Source: Haemaphysalis longicornis (taxonomy: Eukaryota > Arthropoda > Arachnida > Ixodida > Ixodidae). Taken from it: a stretch of DNA of 64,000 nt. Below are positions 46,800 through 57,134 of the stretch, in pieces. The notes below the pieces were generated by a model. It had not been told where the DNA came from, did not search any database, and saw nothing but the letters and a program-made list of their open reading frames with translations. A program made the position numbers and the translations under genes. The DNA is taken from positions 189,552,688 to 189,616,687 of the forward strand of contig CM023450.1 of NCBI GenBank assembly GCA_013339765.2, given 5' to 3'. Numbering within the stretch: the stretch's first letter is position 1; each line of letters begins with the position of its first letter.

Positions 46800-48688
46800 T
46801 TACACGCAGTTCTTAAAGAATGACACTGAAAAGAATAAAATGGGCCCTAATGAGACGGAGACGCAGTCAGGGCTCATGTTTCTGGCCACCGCACATATTT
46901 TAAGTGCGCGGCTGACAGCATCCGGCAACGAGACTGCACTCTCTTGTCGGTCTGCCATGGGGACTAGGCCCAGGTGCTGCAAGATGTGCCATCCGGTCCT
47001 CGTTCCGGAGACGCGTTTCAGCTGTGCCGTCCGTTGTGCTTCTGCAATTTTGTCCAGGGTATTGTGGACACCCAGGGCCATGAGCTTTTCAGTGCTCGTG
47101 CTTCCAATGAGCCCAAGCGCCGTCTTGTACCTCTTGTGGATAGACGCATCAATCTTTGCTCGCTCGCAGGACCGCCAGTTTTGAAAGGCGGCCACGTACG
47201 CAATGTGGCTGATTGCAAAGAACTGGACGAGGCAGGTGAGGCTCTCCTCCTTCATCCCTGCTCTTCGTGTGGATATCCGCCCAATGAGGCGCACTGCCGT
47301 CGCGGCTTTCGTTGCCAACTTGATTACTGTCGCTTCGTTGACTCGACTGCGTTCAAGTAGCAGGCCCTGGACTCGAATTTTGTCCACTTCGGGTATAACT
47401 TGACCTCCTTCCGTGCAGACCGTTATCCGCGCGGTCCCCGTATACTTCTTTCCTCTGCTCTTTGGCGGGATCACGAGCAGCTCCAACCTAAACGGGGAGC
47501 ATGTCAGCCCCGTCCGTCGTAGCTGGTCCTCGATGGCGTCCACGACCTCGATGGCGTCCACGGCGTCCACTGTATCTATATGCCCATCGCGTCCTCCTGT
47601 TACCCACAAGGTCACGTCATCGGCGGATATGGTGTGCCAAACATGCTCCACTTCCTCGAGACGGTTGGCCACGCTAATCATCACCAAGTTGAATAGCAGC
47701 GGGGATATCACCGACCCTGGGGGCGGGGTGGCGCTGCCGACCTGCTTTTACGGTAGTTCCAGGTCGCCCGAGCCAATCTTTGTGATTTGGCCCGTGCGAA
47801 GTCTCTGATGCACGCCTACGTCCGCCGGCCCATGTTCGGTCGAAAGACTTCAGCCAGAATGGCGGAGTGACAGACTTTGTCAAAGGCGCAATGGAGATAG
47901 AGACCCAGCACGGCTCTGTTGTCTCGATTACCCACTGCGTCCTCCACAATCTCGTGTTTCAGCAAGAGCGTGGTGTCCTGCGTCCCGAGCTTCCCCCGGA
48001 ATCCTATGATGGAGTTCGGGTAACGCCCAGAGTGTTCCAAGTATCGCTGACATCTGTTAATGAGGACGTGCTCGAGGACCTTCCCCCCGCACGACGTAAG
48101 CGAGATTGGCCTGAGATGCTGTATGCTGGGTGACTTGCCCGGCTTCGGAATGAGGATCGTTTTGGCTGTCTTCCATTGCCGACGCAGCTGTCCTGCACCC
48201 CAGCATCTGGTAAAGTAACGCGTGAGCGCTTCTATCGCCGCGTCGTTCAGTTTCTTGAGAGCCTTGTTAGTCACCTTGTCAGGGCCCGCCGATGACCTGC
48301 CGTTGAGCGTCTGCAAGGCCGCCCGCACCTCCCACACCTCGATTTCTGTCCAGTATCTCATTGTCAGCGCCTGCGTACTCCAGATGCCGTTCCGTAGGGG
48401 TAGTCGGCAAGCACTTGGCATCTAGACAATTGCACACCTCTTCTTCCCCTAGGTCTCGGACGGCCCTGTGAAGGGTCTTGGCGAGGTTGTTGGGATGGAA
48501 GCCCTTCGTCTTAGTCTCGTACAGAAAACACCGTAGCATGTTCCATGTCCTACCCTTGTGCATCTCTCGGTCGGCCTCGCTGCAGACCTCGTGCAACTGC
48601 TACGCGCAGAACACTCTGCAGTGGGTCTTATCTGCTTGTTGAGGTCGGCGACCTACTTTCACAGGCGTCAGTTACTACATTGCCTCTT
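46800..48688 (-). pseudogene. LINE D ORF2, reverse transcriptase part
   Basis: Reading from 48688 down, a pre-RT region (VCNCLDAKCLPTTP) leads to GRSSAGPDKVTNKALKKL, KTILIPKPGKSPSIQHLRPI and GFRGKLGTQDT, then MISPLLFNLVMIS and the palm box SADDVTLW. A thumb/connection follows (STRRAGMKEESL, KTALGLIGSTSTE, SGTRTGWHILQHLGLVP). The canonical tyrosine before ADD is replaced by serine (from the ISADD frame), one sign of decay. Frame shifts occur near 48400, near 47820 and before the palm. The C-terminal RNase H is deleted. Confidence 0.82.
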
Positions 48689-48693
48689 CCATC

Positions 48694-48835
48694 TGATACA
48701 TCATCATAATCAGCACCAACAATCAAGGAATCATCATCATCGGGATTTTGCTGAGTGGAATAAAAACCGGCTTCCATCTTGCCATCTCGTTCGTGGCTGG
48801 TGCTCTCAGCATTATCGCTCGGGAGCGATGCAGCA
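48694..48835 (+). repeat. Gypsy 5' LTR
   Basis: Starts TGATACATCATCATAATCAG and ends GCGATGCAGCA. It contains a GAGTGGAATAAAAAC polyadenylation-like word and the GTTCGTGGCTGGTGCTCTC block shared with the 3' LTR. It is 142 bp against 138 bp at the 3' end; the two differ by a handful of substitutions and indels by eye. Confidence 0.93.
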
Positions 48836-49005
48836 GTGGCGACGAGGATCGCTCTTGCGCTAGGCGAGTAGTCCCACGCAAGAATGAGTGCCGGGCGGCC
48901 ACCGGAAGTTACCGGCAAAGGATGTACGTAGCGTACGTGCCGGGTTCGCCTGGAAGCTTACTTCGAAGCTCATACCATCAAGGAGCCGACGAAGACGCGA
49001 GCACT

Positions 49006-49888
49006 GCTCATAGCTTTGCTGACGAACAGTGCGGTGCGAGTGGTGCAAGCACGACGTCACCCGAAAAAGGTCACTGAGCTCAGATACGAGAAAGTGGTCG
49101 GTCACTTGGAAGATCACTACGCTCCGCAAGTCAACGAGATTGCTGCCAGTTATGCTTTCTTCAGGCGTTCGCAACAAGACGGTGAAAGTGCTCAAGATTT
49201 CATTGCGGAAATTCGGCGGCTAGCAGAGAAGTGTAACTTCGGAACTTCACTGGAGCACATGTTAAGAGACCGAATTGTTTATGGTGTGCGGGATGAACAC
49301 GTGCAGAGAAATTTGCCGACGCAACGAAAGCTAACACTCAAGCAGGCTGAAGACTTTGTTCTATCAGCACATGAAGCGGCTGAGGATGCTAAAAGCATGC
49401 CATCTGCCGAGCCAGATGTGGTACAACTTGCTCGACAAACGGCCCGTCCATGGACGTCACGCCCTCAACAGGAGAAGCGCAACACTTGTGCCGAATCGCA
49501 TTCAGTGAACGATTGCAAATACCGTCGCGTGGAGTGCCACCGGTGCGGCAAACGAGGACATCTACTCCGGATGTGCGGAAAATGGCGCCAGGGCTCGTAT
49601 GCAATGGCAGCGGAAGCGCACACAGACTCGTACGAAAATGAAGCTCTGCACACCATAGCAGCGGCTCTTCACCAAGGAGCGAGCATCCGCAAAGTTAAGC
49701 CAATTTACAAGAAGATTGCCTGGAATAACGTCCCTCTTAGAATGCTGGTAGACACGGGATCACCCGTAAGTGTCATTCCCGAAACGGTGTTCCGGAAGTA
49801 CAATGCGGTGTGGCCCCATTACGGAACACGCAGCTACGGCTCTCTTGTCTCTGGGGGGAACTTCCAGTCGTCGGACAACTTATTATGA
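49006..49888 (+). pseudogene. Gypsy gag and protease
   Basis: The gag part has a capsid-like segment (YEKVVGHLEDHYAPQVNEI, SAQDFIAEIRRLAEKCNFG) typical of retrotransposon gag. It then has a cysteine-histidine region ending in the knuckle CHRCGKRGHLLRMC. The protease follows in the same frame with the catalytic MLVDTGSPVSVIPE. The N-terminal start is in another frame (LEAYFEAHTIKEP near 48950-48985), so at least one frameshift precedes 49016. The frame closes at 49888, shortly after the protease core. The protein would assemble the particle and cleave the polyprotein. Confidence 0.88.
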
Positions 49889-50142
49889 CTGCTGCGTGTG
49901 ATAGGAAAGATGTGGCTGGCACAGTCATGGTAGTCGGCAGCTCCGAACCATCCTTGTGTGGCAGAGATACAATCAAGGCGTTCAACGAAGTGGGCGTGGC
50001 AATGTTGACTAATATGGTCCCGAGTGTGCAACCGGTCGAGGTAAGAGCGGCCGGAACGAAACTGCAAGAGTTCCTCAACGAGTACGCTTACGTGTTTGCT
50101 CCGCAGCTAGGCCTCTGAAAGGGACCACCGGGGACGTTTAAG

Positions 50143-51160
50143 GTGAAAGAAAACGCGTGTCCACGGTTTCGCAAGGCCCGCACGGTACCCTACGCCTTGA
50201 GGGATAAGATGTCAGGACGCGCTAGACCAGCTGGTTCCACAAGTGTCCTGGCACCTGTGAAAACCGCCGAATGGGCGACACCAGTGCTACCCGTCATAAA
50301 GGGCGATGGTTCCATTCGAGTGTGTGGAGACTTTCGCATCACAGTAAACGCACCAACGCTGATGGAACGTTACCCGTTCCCTCGAGTGGATGACATCTTC
50401 GCCAAGCTAAACGGAGGAGAATTTTTCACGATCCTGAACTTACGGCAAGCTTACAACCAATTACCGTTGGATGAAGAAGCCAAGAAGATGACAGTCCTCA
50501 ACAAACACAAGGGCCTGCCCTTTGGCGTAAGCTCTGCTCCGGCCATATTCCAAAGGTGCATGGATGGGCTTCTGGGCGATATTCCTTGCCTGCAAGTTTA
50601 CCTGGATGACATTATCTTCGGGGAGAAAAAGAATAACTTGTTCAGGCTTAAACAGGTCCTACAGCGACGGCGGGAGTACGGTCTCCGACTTCACAAAAGG
50701 AAGTGCAAGTTCTGGCAAGATAAAGTCACTTTTATAGGTTATAGTATCGATGCTAAAGGCGTGCGGCCAAAGGATTATAACCTGAAATCTGTCATCGTAG
50801 CCCCATCACCCATTTCGGTGAGTGAGCTGAAAGCCTTCCTGGTACTTGTAAACTATTACGGCAAATTTTCTTCCAAATCTTGCCACCCTGCTGGCCCCGC
50901 TATATGCGATCTTACCTAAAGGGATCTGGTGGCAGTGAGAGCGGGAACAAGAGAGAGCATACCAAACAGTTAATGAGGCTATTGCGGCTTCCAAGTTCCT
51001 TGCTCACTTCGACCCTGATAAGCCACTACGACTCGAGTGTGACGCGTCACCTGTAGGCATTGGGGCTGTTTTGTCGCATCGTGCCAACGGTGTTGAATAC
51101 CCCATCGGGTTCCGGTCCCGCACACTTAGAAAGGCCGAGCGCAATTACTCGCAGTTGGAA
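50143..51160 (+). pseudogene. Gypsy reverse transcriptase and start of RNase H
   Basis: The RT runs 50143-50919: TAEWATPVLPVIKGDG, RVCGDFRITVNAPT, YPFPRVDDIFAKLNGG, LPFGVSSAPAIFQRCMDGLL, the catalytic VYLDDII, and FIGYSIDAKGVRP. The second catalytic position (usually LDLSxAY) reads LNLRQAY, so the first aspartate is replaced by asparagine, a likely loss of activity. A stop after 50919 and a frame change separate the connection from RNase H (RLECDASPVGIGAVLSH, then ERNYSQLE), which is cut at 51160 by an insertion that runs to about 52148. Confidence 0.88.
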
Positions 51161-52148
51161 AATACTTTCTCGGTCCTTCTAGACGGGCTCTTTCTCCAAT
51201 TTTGGCCAGAAACCTGCACCCCAGTGCAGCTATCCCGTCAAGACTCTTCAAGGCCGTCATTAATTTAGCTAGAGAGAGAGAGAAAAAAAACATCCCCCTC
51301 GCGAGGGGCACGATCAAATGCAGAGCATTTCCGCGCGGGGCGCGCCTGCAAGTCGTATGGATTACGTATTGGTTGTTGTTGTAATTGTTGTCTTCCAGCG
51401 TAGACATTGTCGATGAAGTCGCTGGCGAAACGTGAAACGTGCCGTGAACCCCCCGCCGCGGCTATGACGCAACACAATCCAACACAATCCACTTTAATCC
51501 AATCCGATCCAAATCCAAACCAATCCAATCCAAGCCAAGCCAAGCCAATTCAAGCCAATCCAATCGAATCCAATCCAATGCCCCTCGCGAGAGAGTGTTA
51601 TAGCGCCGAAATCGCGCCACCACACGAAAGCGTGATGTTGACGTCACGATCACGCCACAGATGTTAGCGACCGGAGCACGCGCGAACGACATATGTGGTT
51701 TAAGCACGAACCGACCGCGGCGAGAGAGCGCGATGCGAGCGCCCCTACCTGTTCTTGCGCGCGAACCGAATGTTAATCAGCGCGAACCCAACGCGGCGAG
51801 AGAGGGTGTTGCGCACGTCCCCACCTGTTGTGCGCCCGAACCGAACGCGGCGAGAGAGGGCGTCGCGAGCGGAGAGAAGGCGAGGAGGACGCGTGGGAGA
51901 GGGCGCACCTGTGGCCGACGGTTGAATGAGTCAAGGATATAAGGCGTGTTCGTAACCTTCCATTTTGTGTCGGCTTTGTGGTGCAGTGGGTAGAGTACCA
52001 TGTACCTTGCGTTCCACCCGCAGAGTCGTTGGTTCGAAACCTGGCGCCAGTAAGTATTATTTTTTTATATAGTGTAGGGGGAGCGATGCGGACTACGGAC
52101 GCCAACGCGGGTGACATCGTGAGTTACTGAAATACTCTGCATTTAAAA
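51161..52148 (+). mobile_element. Insertion in Gypsy RNase H: composite repeat R copy c plus 120 bp
   Basis: The Gypsy RNase H frame stops at NYSQLE (51160) and resumes at about 52145 with KQALAVVFDVARF, so everything between is inserted. AAAA occurs at both edges. From 51283 the sequence is repeat R: A-run, CCCCTCGCGAGGGG, AAATGCAGAGCATTTC (51316-51331), a pentamer-like AATCC/CCAAG tract (51475-51580), tRNA-like A-box TGGTGCAGTGGG (51979) and B-box GGTTCGAAACC (52031-52041), then GAAATACTCTGCATTT (52129-52144). The first 120 bp (51165-51282) has no counterpart in copies a or b and ends in a GA run. Confidence 0.75.
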
Positions 52149-53260
52149 CAAGCACTGGCTGTTGTCTTCGACGTCGCACGGTTTACGTACTACTTGTATA
52201 GACACCCATTTATGTTAGTAACAGACCACAAACCTCTCACTGGATTATTCAATCCAAGTAAGGCGATTCCACTGATGGCTGCAGCGAGAATCCACGTTGG
52301 ACCTTATTTCTGGGAAATTACGACTACACATTGCAGTATCGCTAGGGCAGTGGACATTGTAATGCCGATGCCCTCAGTCGTCTGCCACTGCCGGTCACAG
52401 AGGCGCGTGACGACTGCCCCGACGCATGTGTTTTGTATACCCAAGGTCTGGAGGAAACGGCGATATGCGCTCGAGGCATGGCGCAACTGACTAATCAAGA
52501 CGCCATGCTCCGGCAGGTCAAAAAGTGGATTGCAGAGGGATGGCCGTATTCCCTACCACAGGGTCACGAGCAATTCCGTCCGTACTTGAACCGGAGAAAA
52601 GAGCTTACCTCAAGCGACAATTTGGTGTATTGGGGACCCCGCATTGTTCTACCCATGGCTGTGGCAAAACGCATGTCGCGTCTGCTGCATGACGCACAGC
52701 CCCGAATGACATCTATGAAAAGCATAACCAGAGCTCGGTTTTGGTACCTGGGTCTGTGTAGCGACGGAGAACGGCTCGTAAAATCATGCTGTACATTTGC
52801 GCAGGCCTCGGCGATGCCACCAGCCCAAATACCTTGGGCGTGGCCGGACCCCACCGAAAGATGGAGCCGACTACATGCAGACTTTGCTGGTCTGATAGAC
52901 GGCCAGATGGTATTGGTTGTGGTGGGCGCCAAAACAAAATAGATGGAAACAGTTCCTATGAAAGTTCCCACAGCGCAATGAACGGTTGATGCGCTAAGGT
53001 CAAGGTTTGCACATTTTGGTCTTCCAAAAACTGTCGTTTCAGATAACGGAGCGCGATTTGTGAGCGCTGTCTTTCGCGAGTTTATGGCCCGAAACAGCGT
53101 GCAACATCTCACAACTGCCCCGTATCATCCACAGTGCAACGGATTAGCTGAAAGAGCAGTGCGCACCCTCAAAGAAGGGTTAAAGAAAAACCCTGGAAGG
53201 AACTTGAAAACACGAACATCTTGGTTTCTGTTCCGATACCGACGAACGCCTATCTAGGAT
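52149..53260 (+). pseudogene. Gypsy RNase H end and integrase
   Basis: The remainder of RNase H (VTDHKPLTGLFNPSKAIPL) is followed, in shifting frames, by integrase. There is a zinc-region remnant and LLHDAQPRMTSMKS, then a DDE core with WSRLHADFAGLIDGQMV (D), GLPKTVVSDNGARFVS (D) and PYHPQCNGLAERAVRTLKEG (E in the AERAV helix). An in-frame stop (TAG, 52940-52942) and another near 52987 interrupt it. The three catalytic acids are visible. It would have inserted the cDNA; the exact 5-bp duplication shows that it once did. Confidence 0.85.
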
Positions 53261-53774
53261 GGCAAGTCACCTGCAGAGCTATTACTGGGATATCAGCTAA
53301 GAACCAAGATGGACTGCATCACGGAGGACAAGGACAGGGCAGAAATCCAATCGAGAGCGAGAAAGACTAATTTTAATGCCGGTGACCCTACCTGGATGCG
53401 CAGTTTTGGGTCAGGTCGACGGTGGATTCCCGGAGTGAGTTGTGCACAGTCACCAGGGCTCTCGGATAGTTACGATTGAGTCGGAACAGAAACTTGAGCG
53501 ACGGCATCTGGATCAGTTGAGAAGTCGGGCTGAAGAACAAGACTGTAGCTCGGGAGACGTTAACAAGCGGGAACCCGCCGCCGAGAGTACCCCGCCATTA
53601 TCGCAGAATGCTTTCACCTCATCTCCCGGTACTACGACCTCATTGCACGACAGCCCAAGATGCAGACGAGGCGGTAGCTCACCCGGCAACTTTGCGAAAA
53701 TCGACAAGGCTCCGACGCCCCCCAACCACTGCGGCTTTTCTCCTGAACGCTTTACCTATTAAGGGGGCAAGAGA
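53261..53774 (+). other. Gypsy integrase C-terminus remnant and polypurine tract
   Basis: Degraded sequence with several frames (for example RKTNFNAGDP, then a serine/proline-rich stretch near 53560-53750) follows the integrase core. It ends in the purine tract before the 3' LTR. No envelope-like frame is present. Confidence 0.55.
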
Positions 53775-53912
53775 TGATACGTCATCATCATCATCGCCAA
53801 CAATCAAGGAATCATCATCGGGATTTTGCTGAGTGGAATAAAATGGGCTTCCATTTGGCCATTCTTTCGTGGCTGGTGCTCTCAGTATTATTCGCTCGGG
53901 AGCGATATAGCA
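53775..53912 (+). repeat. Gypsy 3' LTR
   Basis: Starts TGATACGTCATCATCATC and ends GAGCGATATAGCA, followed by the target duplication CCATC. It shares GATTTTGCTGAGTGGAATAA and the GGTGCTCTCAGTATTAT block with the 5' LTR. Confidence 0.93.
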
Positions 53913-53917
53913 CCATC

Positions 53918-54760
53918 GCTCCTGTATGGACTGTTTGGCTTCTAGGAAATGCTTGAGCCGGCTGTGGCTCCTGGATGGACTGTTTGGCTTCTAAGAGATG
54001 CGCGAGCCGACTGTCGACCCTGTCGATACTTATCTGTTTCGAGCTCTGTAGTCGTGTCCACTGTCCACTGCTCAATGTTCGTGATTTCAGGCTGTTCTGC
54101 CGGGAGAGTTAGGCCGAAGGCATCCCAGTCAGTGAGACTGTGCTTCCATATTGCCGTAGCGCTGGCGGGGCCAGCGAGTGGTGCAACGACTTCCACTATG
54201 TAGTGGTCGCTGCCGAGGTCGCTGCCTGTGTTTTGCCACCGAGTGCCTGGAGAGATCACCGCAGTCCTGAGGAATGTAAGGTCTGCGGTAGTGTTCCGTA
54301 AAACTGACGTCCCGAAACTGGTGGGAAGGCGGGGTCCATGATCAGGTGCAGCCCCACGTCCGTAGCGTCTTCCCTGAGGTCTCGTCCCTTGACGGCCGTT
54401 CTTGGGTAGCCCCACTCCTGATGCGGAGCATTAAAGTCTTCACAGATCAGCAGCGTACTTCCTCCAGTACCTGGGTAGCCTTGTGAATGAGTGCCCGAAA
54501 CTTTTGTTGCCCATGCGCCGGGTTGCTGTACACCTTCACCATGAACGCGCTGTCCTTCTGCCGCTTGCCAGTGATGATTTCCGCCGCGCAGTACTCTATT
54601 GCGCTGTTGCCAATCAGGTCGTGCTCTACAAAGGTAATTCCTTTGTGGAAAAGGCGCACACCCCACGTCCTGTCCTTTGGCCGTGTCCAGTGCGCTCGGT
54701 GGGCTGGCGTGCGCGCGTTACCCAGGAAGCTTTGGTGTAGTCTCATGGTGCGCCTCTTGG
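53918..54760 (-). pseudogene. LINE D ORF2, endonuclease part
   Basis: On the minus strand the frames read RLFHKGITFVEHDLIGNSAI and KVYSNPAHGQQKFRALIHKA, then LICEDFNAPHQEWGYPR, DLTFLRTAV and GSDHYIVEVVAP, the order of an apurinic-type LINE endonuclease. The usual GDFNAPH reads EDFNAPH. Frames change near 54450 and 54420. At its 3' side a 49-bp segment (GCTCCTG-ATGGACTGTTTGG...GAGCCG) is tandemly duplicated at about 53921-54015, right beside the Gypsy insertion. Confidence 0.8.
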
Positions 54761-55307
54761 AGCATAATGACTTCGGGTGTGTGGGCGACCTGCTGTAGAT
54801 GCTGTGGTAAGACTGCTCTCATGCTAGAATAGCTGTTTCAGTTCCAGTGCCAGACCACGAGGTCTCTGACTGCAGTAGGTGCTGTGTGGGCTGTCCGATC
54901 CATGGCTGGTGCATTGTCGGCGTGTTCTGGGGTTCAGCACTTGGTATGGGTTGTCCGAGGAGCGTCTGAAGTTGTGCTTGCGCTTGCGCTTGCCCTGCAT
55001 GGCCGCCATCATTTGCTGACACGTTTGCGCTAGTGCTCTGAGGCATTCGTTGGTGATTTTTGCAGAGGCTTCCAGCATGTCGAGGCGGTCGTCTTGATTG
55101 TCTATTCGTCCAATCAGTTGGCGGTCCTTGGCACCTTCGAGGGCTCGTCTCTTGGGGGTCGGCTACACGGCACTGTGGGCTCGGAGGTTCCGGCTCATCC
55201 TCCACGGGCTCCTCCCATCTGTTCGCAACCTACGGTGGCTGTTGCCGTTGCTGTTGTAGTGCGAGGAGTTGCGTCAGCTTCTCGCTAACGTCTTTGATGG
55301 TGGCATC

Positions 55308-56345
55308 TTAGTCGGCTATCTTGTGCTTGAGCTTCCCGTTCTCTGTCTCCAGTGCAGCTACCGCAGCAATCTGCTCAGGCTGTTCCTTTGCAAGGCCCCA
55401 GGTGTCTTGACAGCGTCGGCCCAGGCAACTCGCTTCCCTCGACTGCGATGGCTGTCGGCGGCGGCTGGCGCTTCGCTTGCTATTTGATCTCCGTCTGCTG
55501 CTGCTGCGTTGTTTCGACCGTCCGCGTTGCCCGTCGGTCCACGCCTGGCAAAGTGGAGGGAAGCTCTCTATTGCAGGAGGTTGTTGCTCCCGCTGCTGGT
55601 CCAGGGTCTTCATTTTGCGTTCCCACTGCCTCTTCTTGACGACGTAGGGCATCTTATATCTTTTGGTACACTCCTTCGAACCGGTCGGGTGTTGGCCCCC
55701 GCACAGCTTGCACTGATGTTTGCTGTCGCGCTCGTGGTCCGCACTGGGGCTTGCAGCTCCGCAGGCGAAGCAGAGTTTCGTGTTGGGGTAGGGGCACACG
55801 TCGCTCCGATGTCCAACCATGCCACGCTGTCTGCACACCTCAAAGTGTTTCCTATACAGCCCGCATCTGACGAGGATGCAGCCGAACTTTACGTAGTTGC
55901 GGACCTGCTGCCCTCCAAAGAGGACAATCACCGTTGTCGAGTTGCCGATCCTGTGCGCCTCCACCGCAAGTTGGTTGGATGGGTTCACAATGTTCTCGTT
56001 GACTTCCGCCTGGGAGTCTTCGAGTGCAATGCCTCGGATGACTCCCTTGATCGTGCCGTCCGTCGCCGTCCGGTAGGCGCTAACTTCAAACGCAGTGTCC
56101 CCGATGACTAGGGCCCGAACTCTTGAATACTGCCGGGCGCGACGTTCGTCTGGGGTGCTGGCCACAATGATTTTCTGCGCTGCGTTTGTGCAGATGGTGT
56201 CTTCTCTAGCTTCCTCCCACGTTACGCGTGCCGCCGTCGTGACGAGCGACTTGATTATCGAGGCCTCCGTCCCTGGCAATATTGAGGCCGCCACGTGGCC
56301 TCATGGCAATCTTAATGTCCCCCGCGCAGACGTTCGGCCCACCCT
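55308..56345 (-). pseudogene. LINE D ORF1: zinc-knuckle protein
   Basis: An open frame to 55308 carries TDGTIKGVIRGIALEDSQAE, then the knuckles CRQRGMVGHRSDVC, CFACGAASPSADHERDSKHQC and CKLCGGQHPTGSKEC. A basic serine/arginine-rich stretch (RSSSRRRSNSKRSASRRR) and a coiled-coil-like ETENGKLKHKIAD end follow. The N-terminus continues in another frame upstream (DIKIAMRPRGGLNIA, 56340-56290), showing a frameshift near 56270. The order matches LINE A ORF1, supporting relationship. The true start was not found. Confidence 0.82.
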
Positions 56346-56400
56346 CCTCCGCTGGCGGGGATGCGGAGCTCCGAAACTGAGCTTATTCTAGTAACGTTGC

Positions 56401-56923
56401 TCGGGACAATGTCATTAGTGCAGTAACCCAGCCGGGCACCCCCGGGTACTGCCGCTAGGGCTCCAATAACTGGAAACCACTGAACCGTTTGTTGACCAAT
56501 GTGCTCTTTCGGCACTGATTAAAACGTAGCTAACGTTGAGGAATGCATGCCTCCCACCAGGGCAGAAACACGTCAAATACAAACACGAAAAAAATGGTTA
56601 GGAAACATCGATCATCTTTATCGCTGCAGTCACTCTCTTGATCATCGATGGGAATAGGCGACAGCCAAAAAGTAAGGCAACGCTATCCGGCTGGCCATAC
56701 TGTTTATCATACGCAGGAAACAAGGAGAATAAAAGGTACTACGTGGTACCTTCGCGCTGGGGAGGATAAAATATTTTATTCTCTCTCTTTTCAGCGTAAA
56801 AATGCGTTAAAAGCCCAGCCGGTACTGGTGGCTTAGGACTAATGAGCCCTTTAATAATTTGACTAACAAGCATGTCTCTTTTAGTTTGCGAGTTCCAACA
56901 GCACTATCCTTGAAAATTCGCAG
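56401..56923 (+). other. Intron end before the Walker B exon
   Basis: No element recognised here. The last 40 bp before 56924 include a weak pyrimidine tract and a TTCGCAG acceptor. Confidence 0.5.
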
Positions 56924-57134
56924 GTGTTGATCCTTGACGAGCCTACAACCGGCATGGATCCCGAGACCCGGCGAAGCATCTGGGAATTAATCGGCAACCT
57001 CCGCGAGAGGACAACCATCTTACTATCGACGCATGATATGGAAGAAGCTGAGGTCCTCGCAGACCGCATCGTATTTCTCTGCAACGGCAAGGTCGTCTGT
57101 GAAGGATCTCCGACGTTCCTCAAGAAAGCCTGTG
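56924..57134 (+). CDS. ABCA-type transporter, NBD1 exon (Walker B, D-loop, H-loop)
   Basis: Acceptor TTCGCAG ends at 56923 and a GTATGT donor begins at 57135. Read from the first base: VLILDEPTTGMDP (Walker B with the catalytic glutamate-equivalent DE, and D-loop), RRSIWELIGNLRERTTILLS, then THDMEEAEVLADRI with the H-loop histidine, and a tail GKVVCEGSPTFLKKACG. It starts in phase 0, continuing VARPK from 22983, and ends after the first base of a glycine codon that the next exon completes. It is the best preserved diagnostic exon; nothing is broken. Confidence 0.96.

Larger units (their letters stand above)
48694..53912 (+). mobile_element. Gypsy-type LTR retrotransposon inserted in LINE D
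   Basis: Complete boundaries: 5' LTR 48694-48835, 3' LTR 53775-53912, both TGATAC...AGCA, with a 5-bp target duplication CCATC at 48689-48693 and 53913-53917. A primer-site-like TGGCGACGAG starts at 48837, and a purine tract AAGGGGGCAAGAGA (53761-53774) precedes the 3' LTR. Gene order is gag, protease, RT, RNase H, integrase, as in Gypsy/Metaviridae (Ty3). There is no envelope frame. The short LTRs (about 140 bp) recall Mag-like lineages, an inference. The internal genes are broken by stops and by an insertion at about 51161-52148. Confidence 0.95.
46800..56400 (-). mobile_element. LINE D: non-LTR retrotransposon split by a Gypsy element
   Basis: This minus-strand element has ORF1 (55308 to about 56345), endonuclease (about 54750-53918) and reverse transcriptase (48688-46800). 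The Gypsy element 48694-53912 divides ORF2. ORF1 zinc knuckles and RT sequence resemble LINE A and LINE B, so all belong to one broad group. The RNase H domain expected after the RT connection region is missing: the frame passes from an ARNMSP segment straight into non-homologous 3' sequence. Many frame breaks are present. The 5' limit is approximate. Confidence 0.85.

Noticed and set aside
48694..53912. Endogenous retrovirus
   Set aside because: Gene order and PBS/LTR form fit Gypsy; no envelope frame is present.
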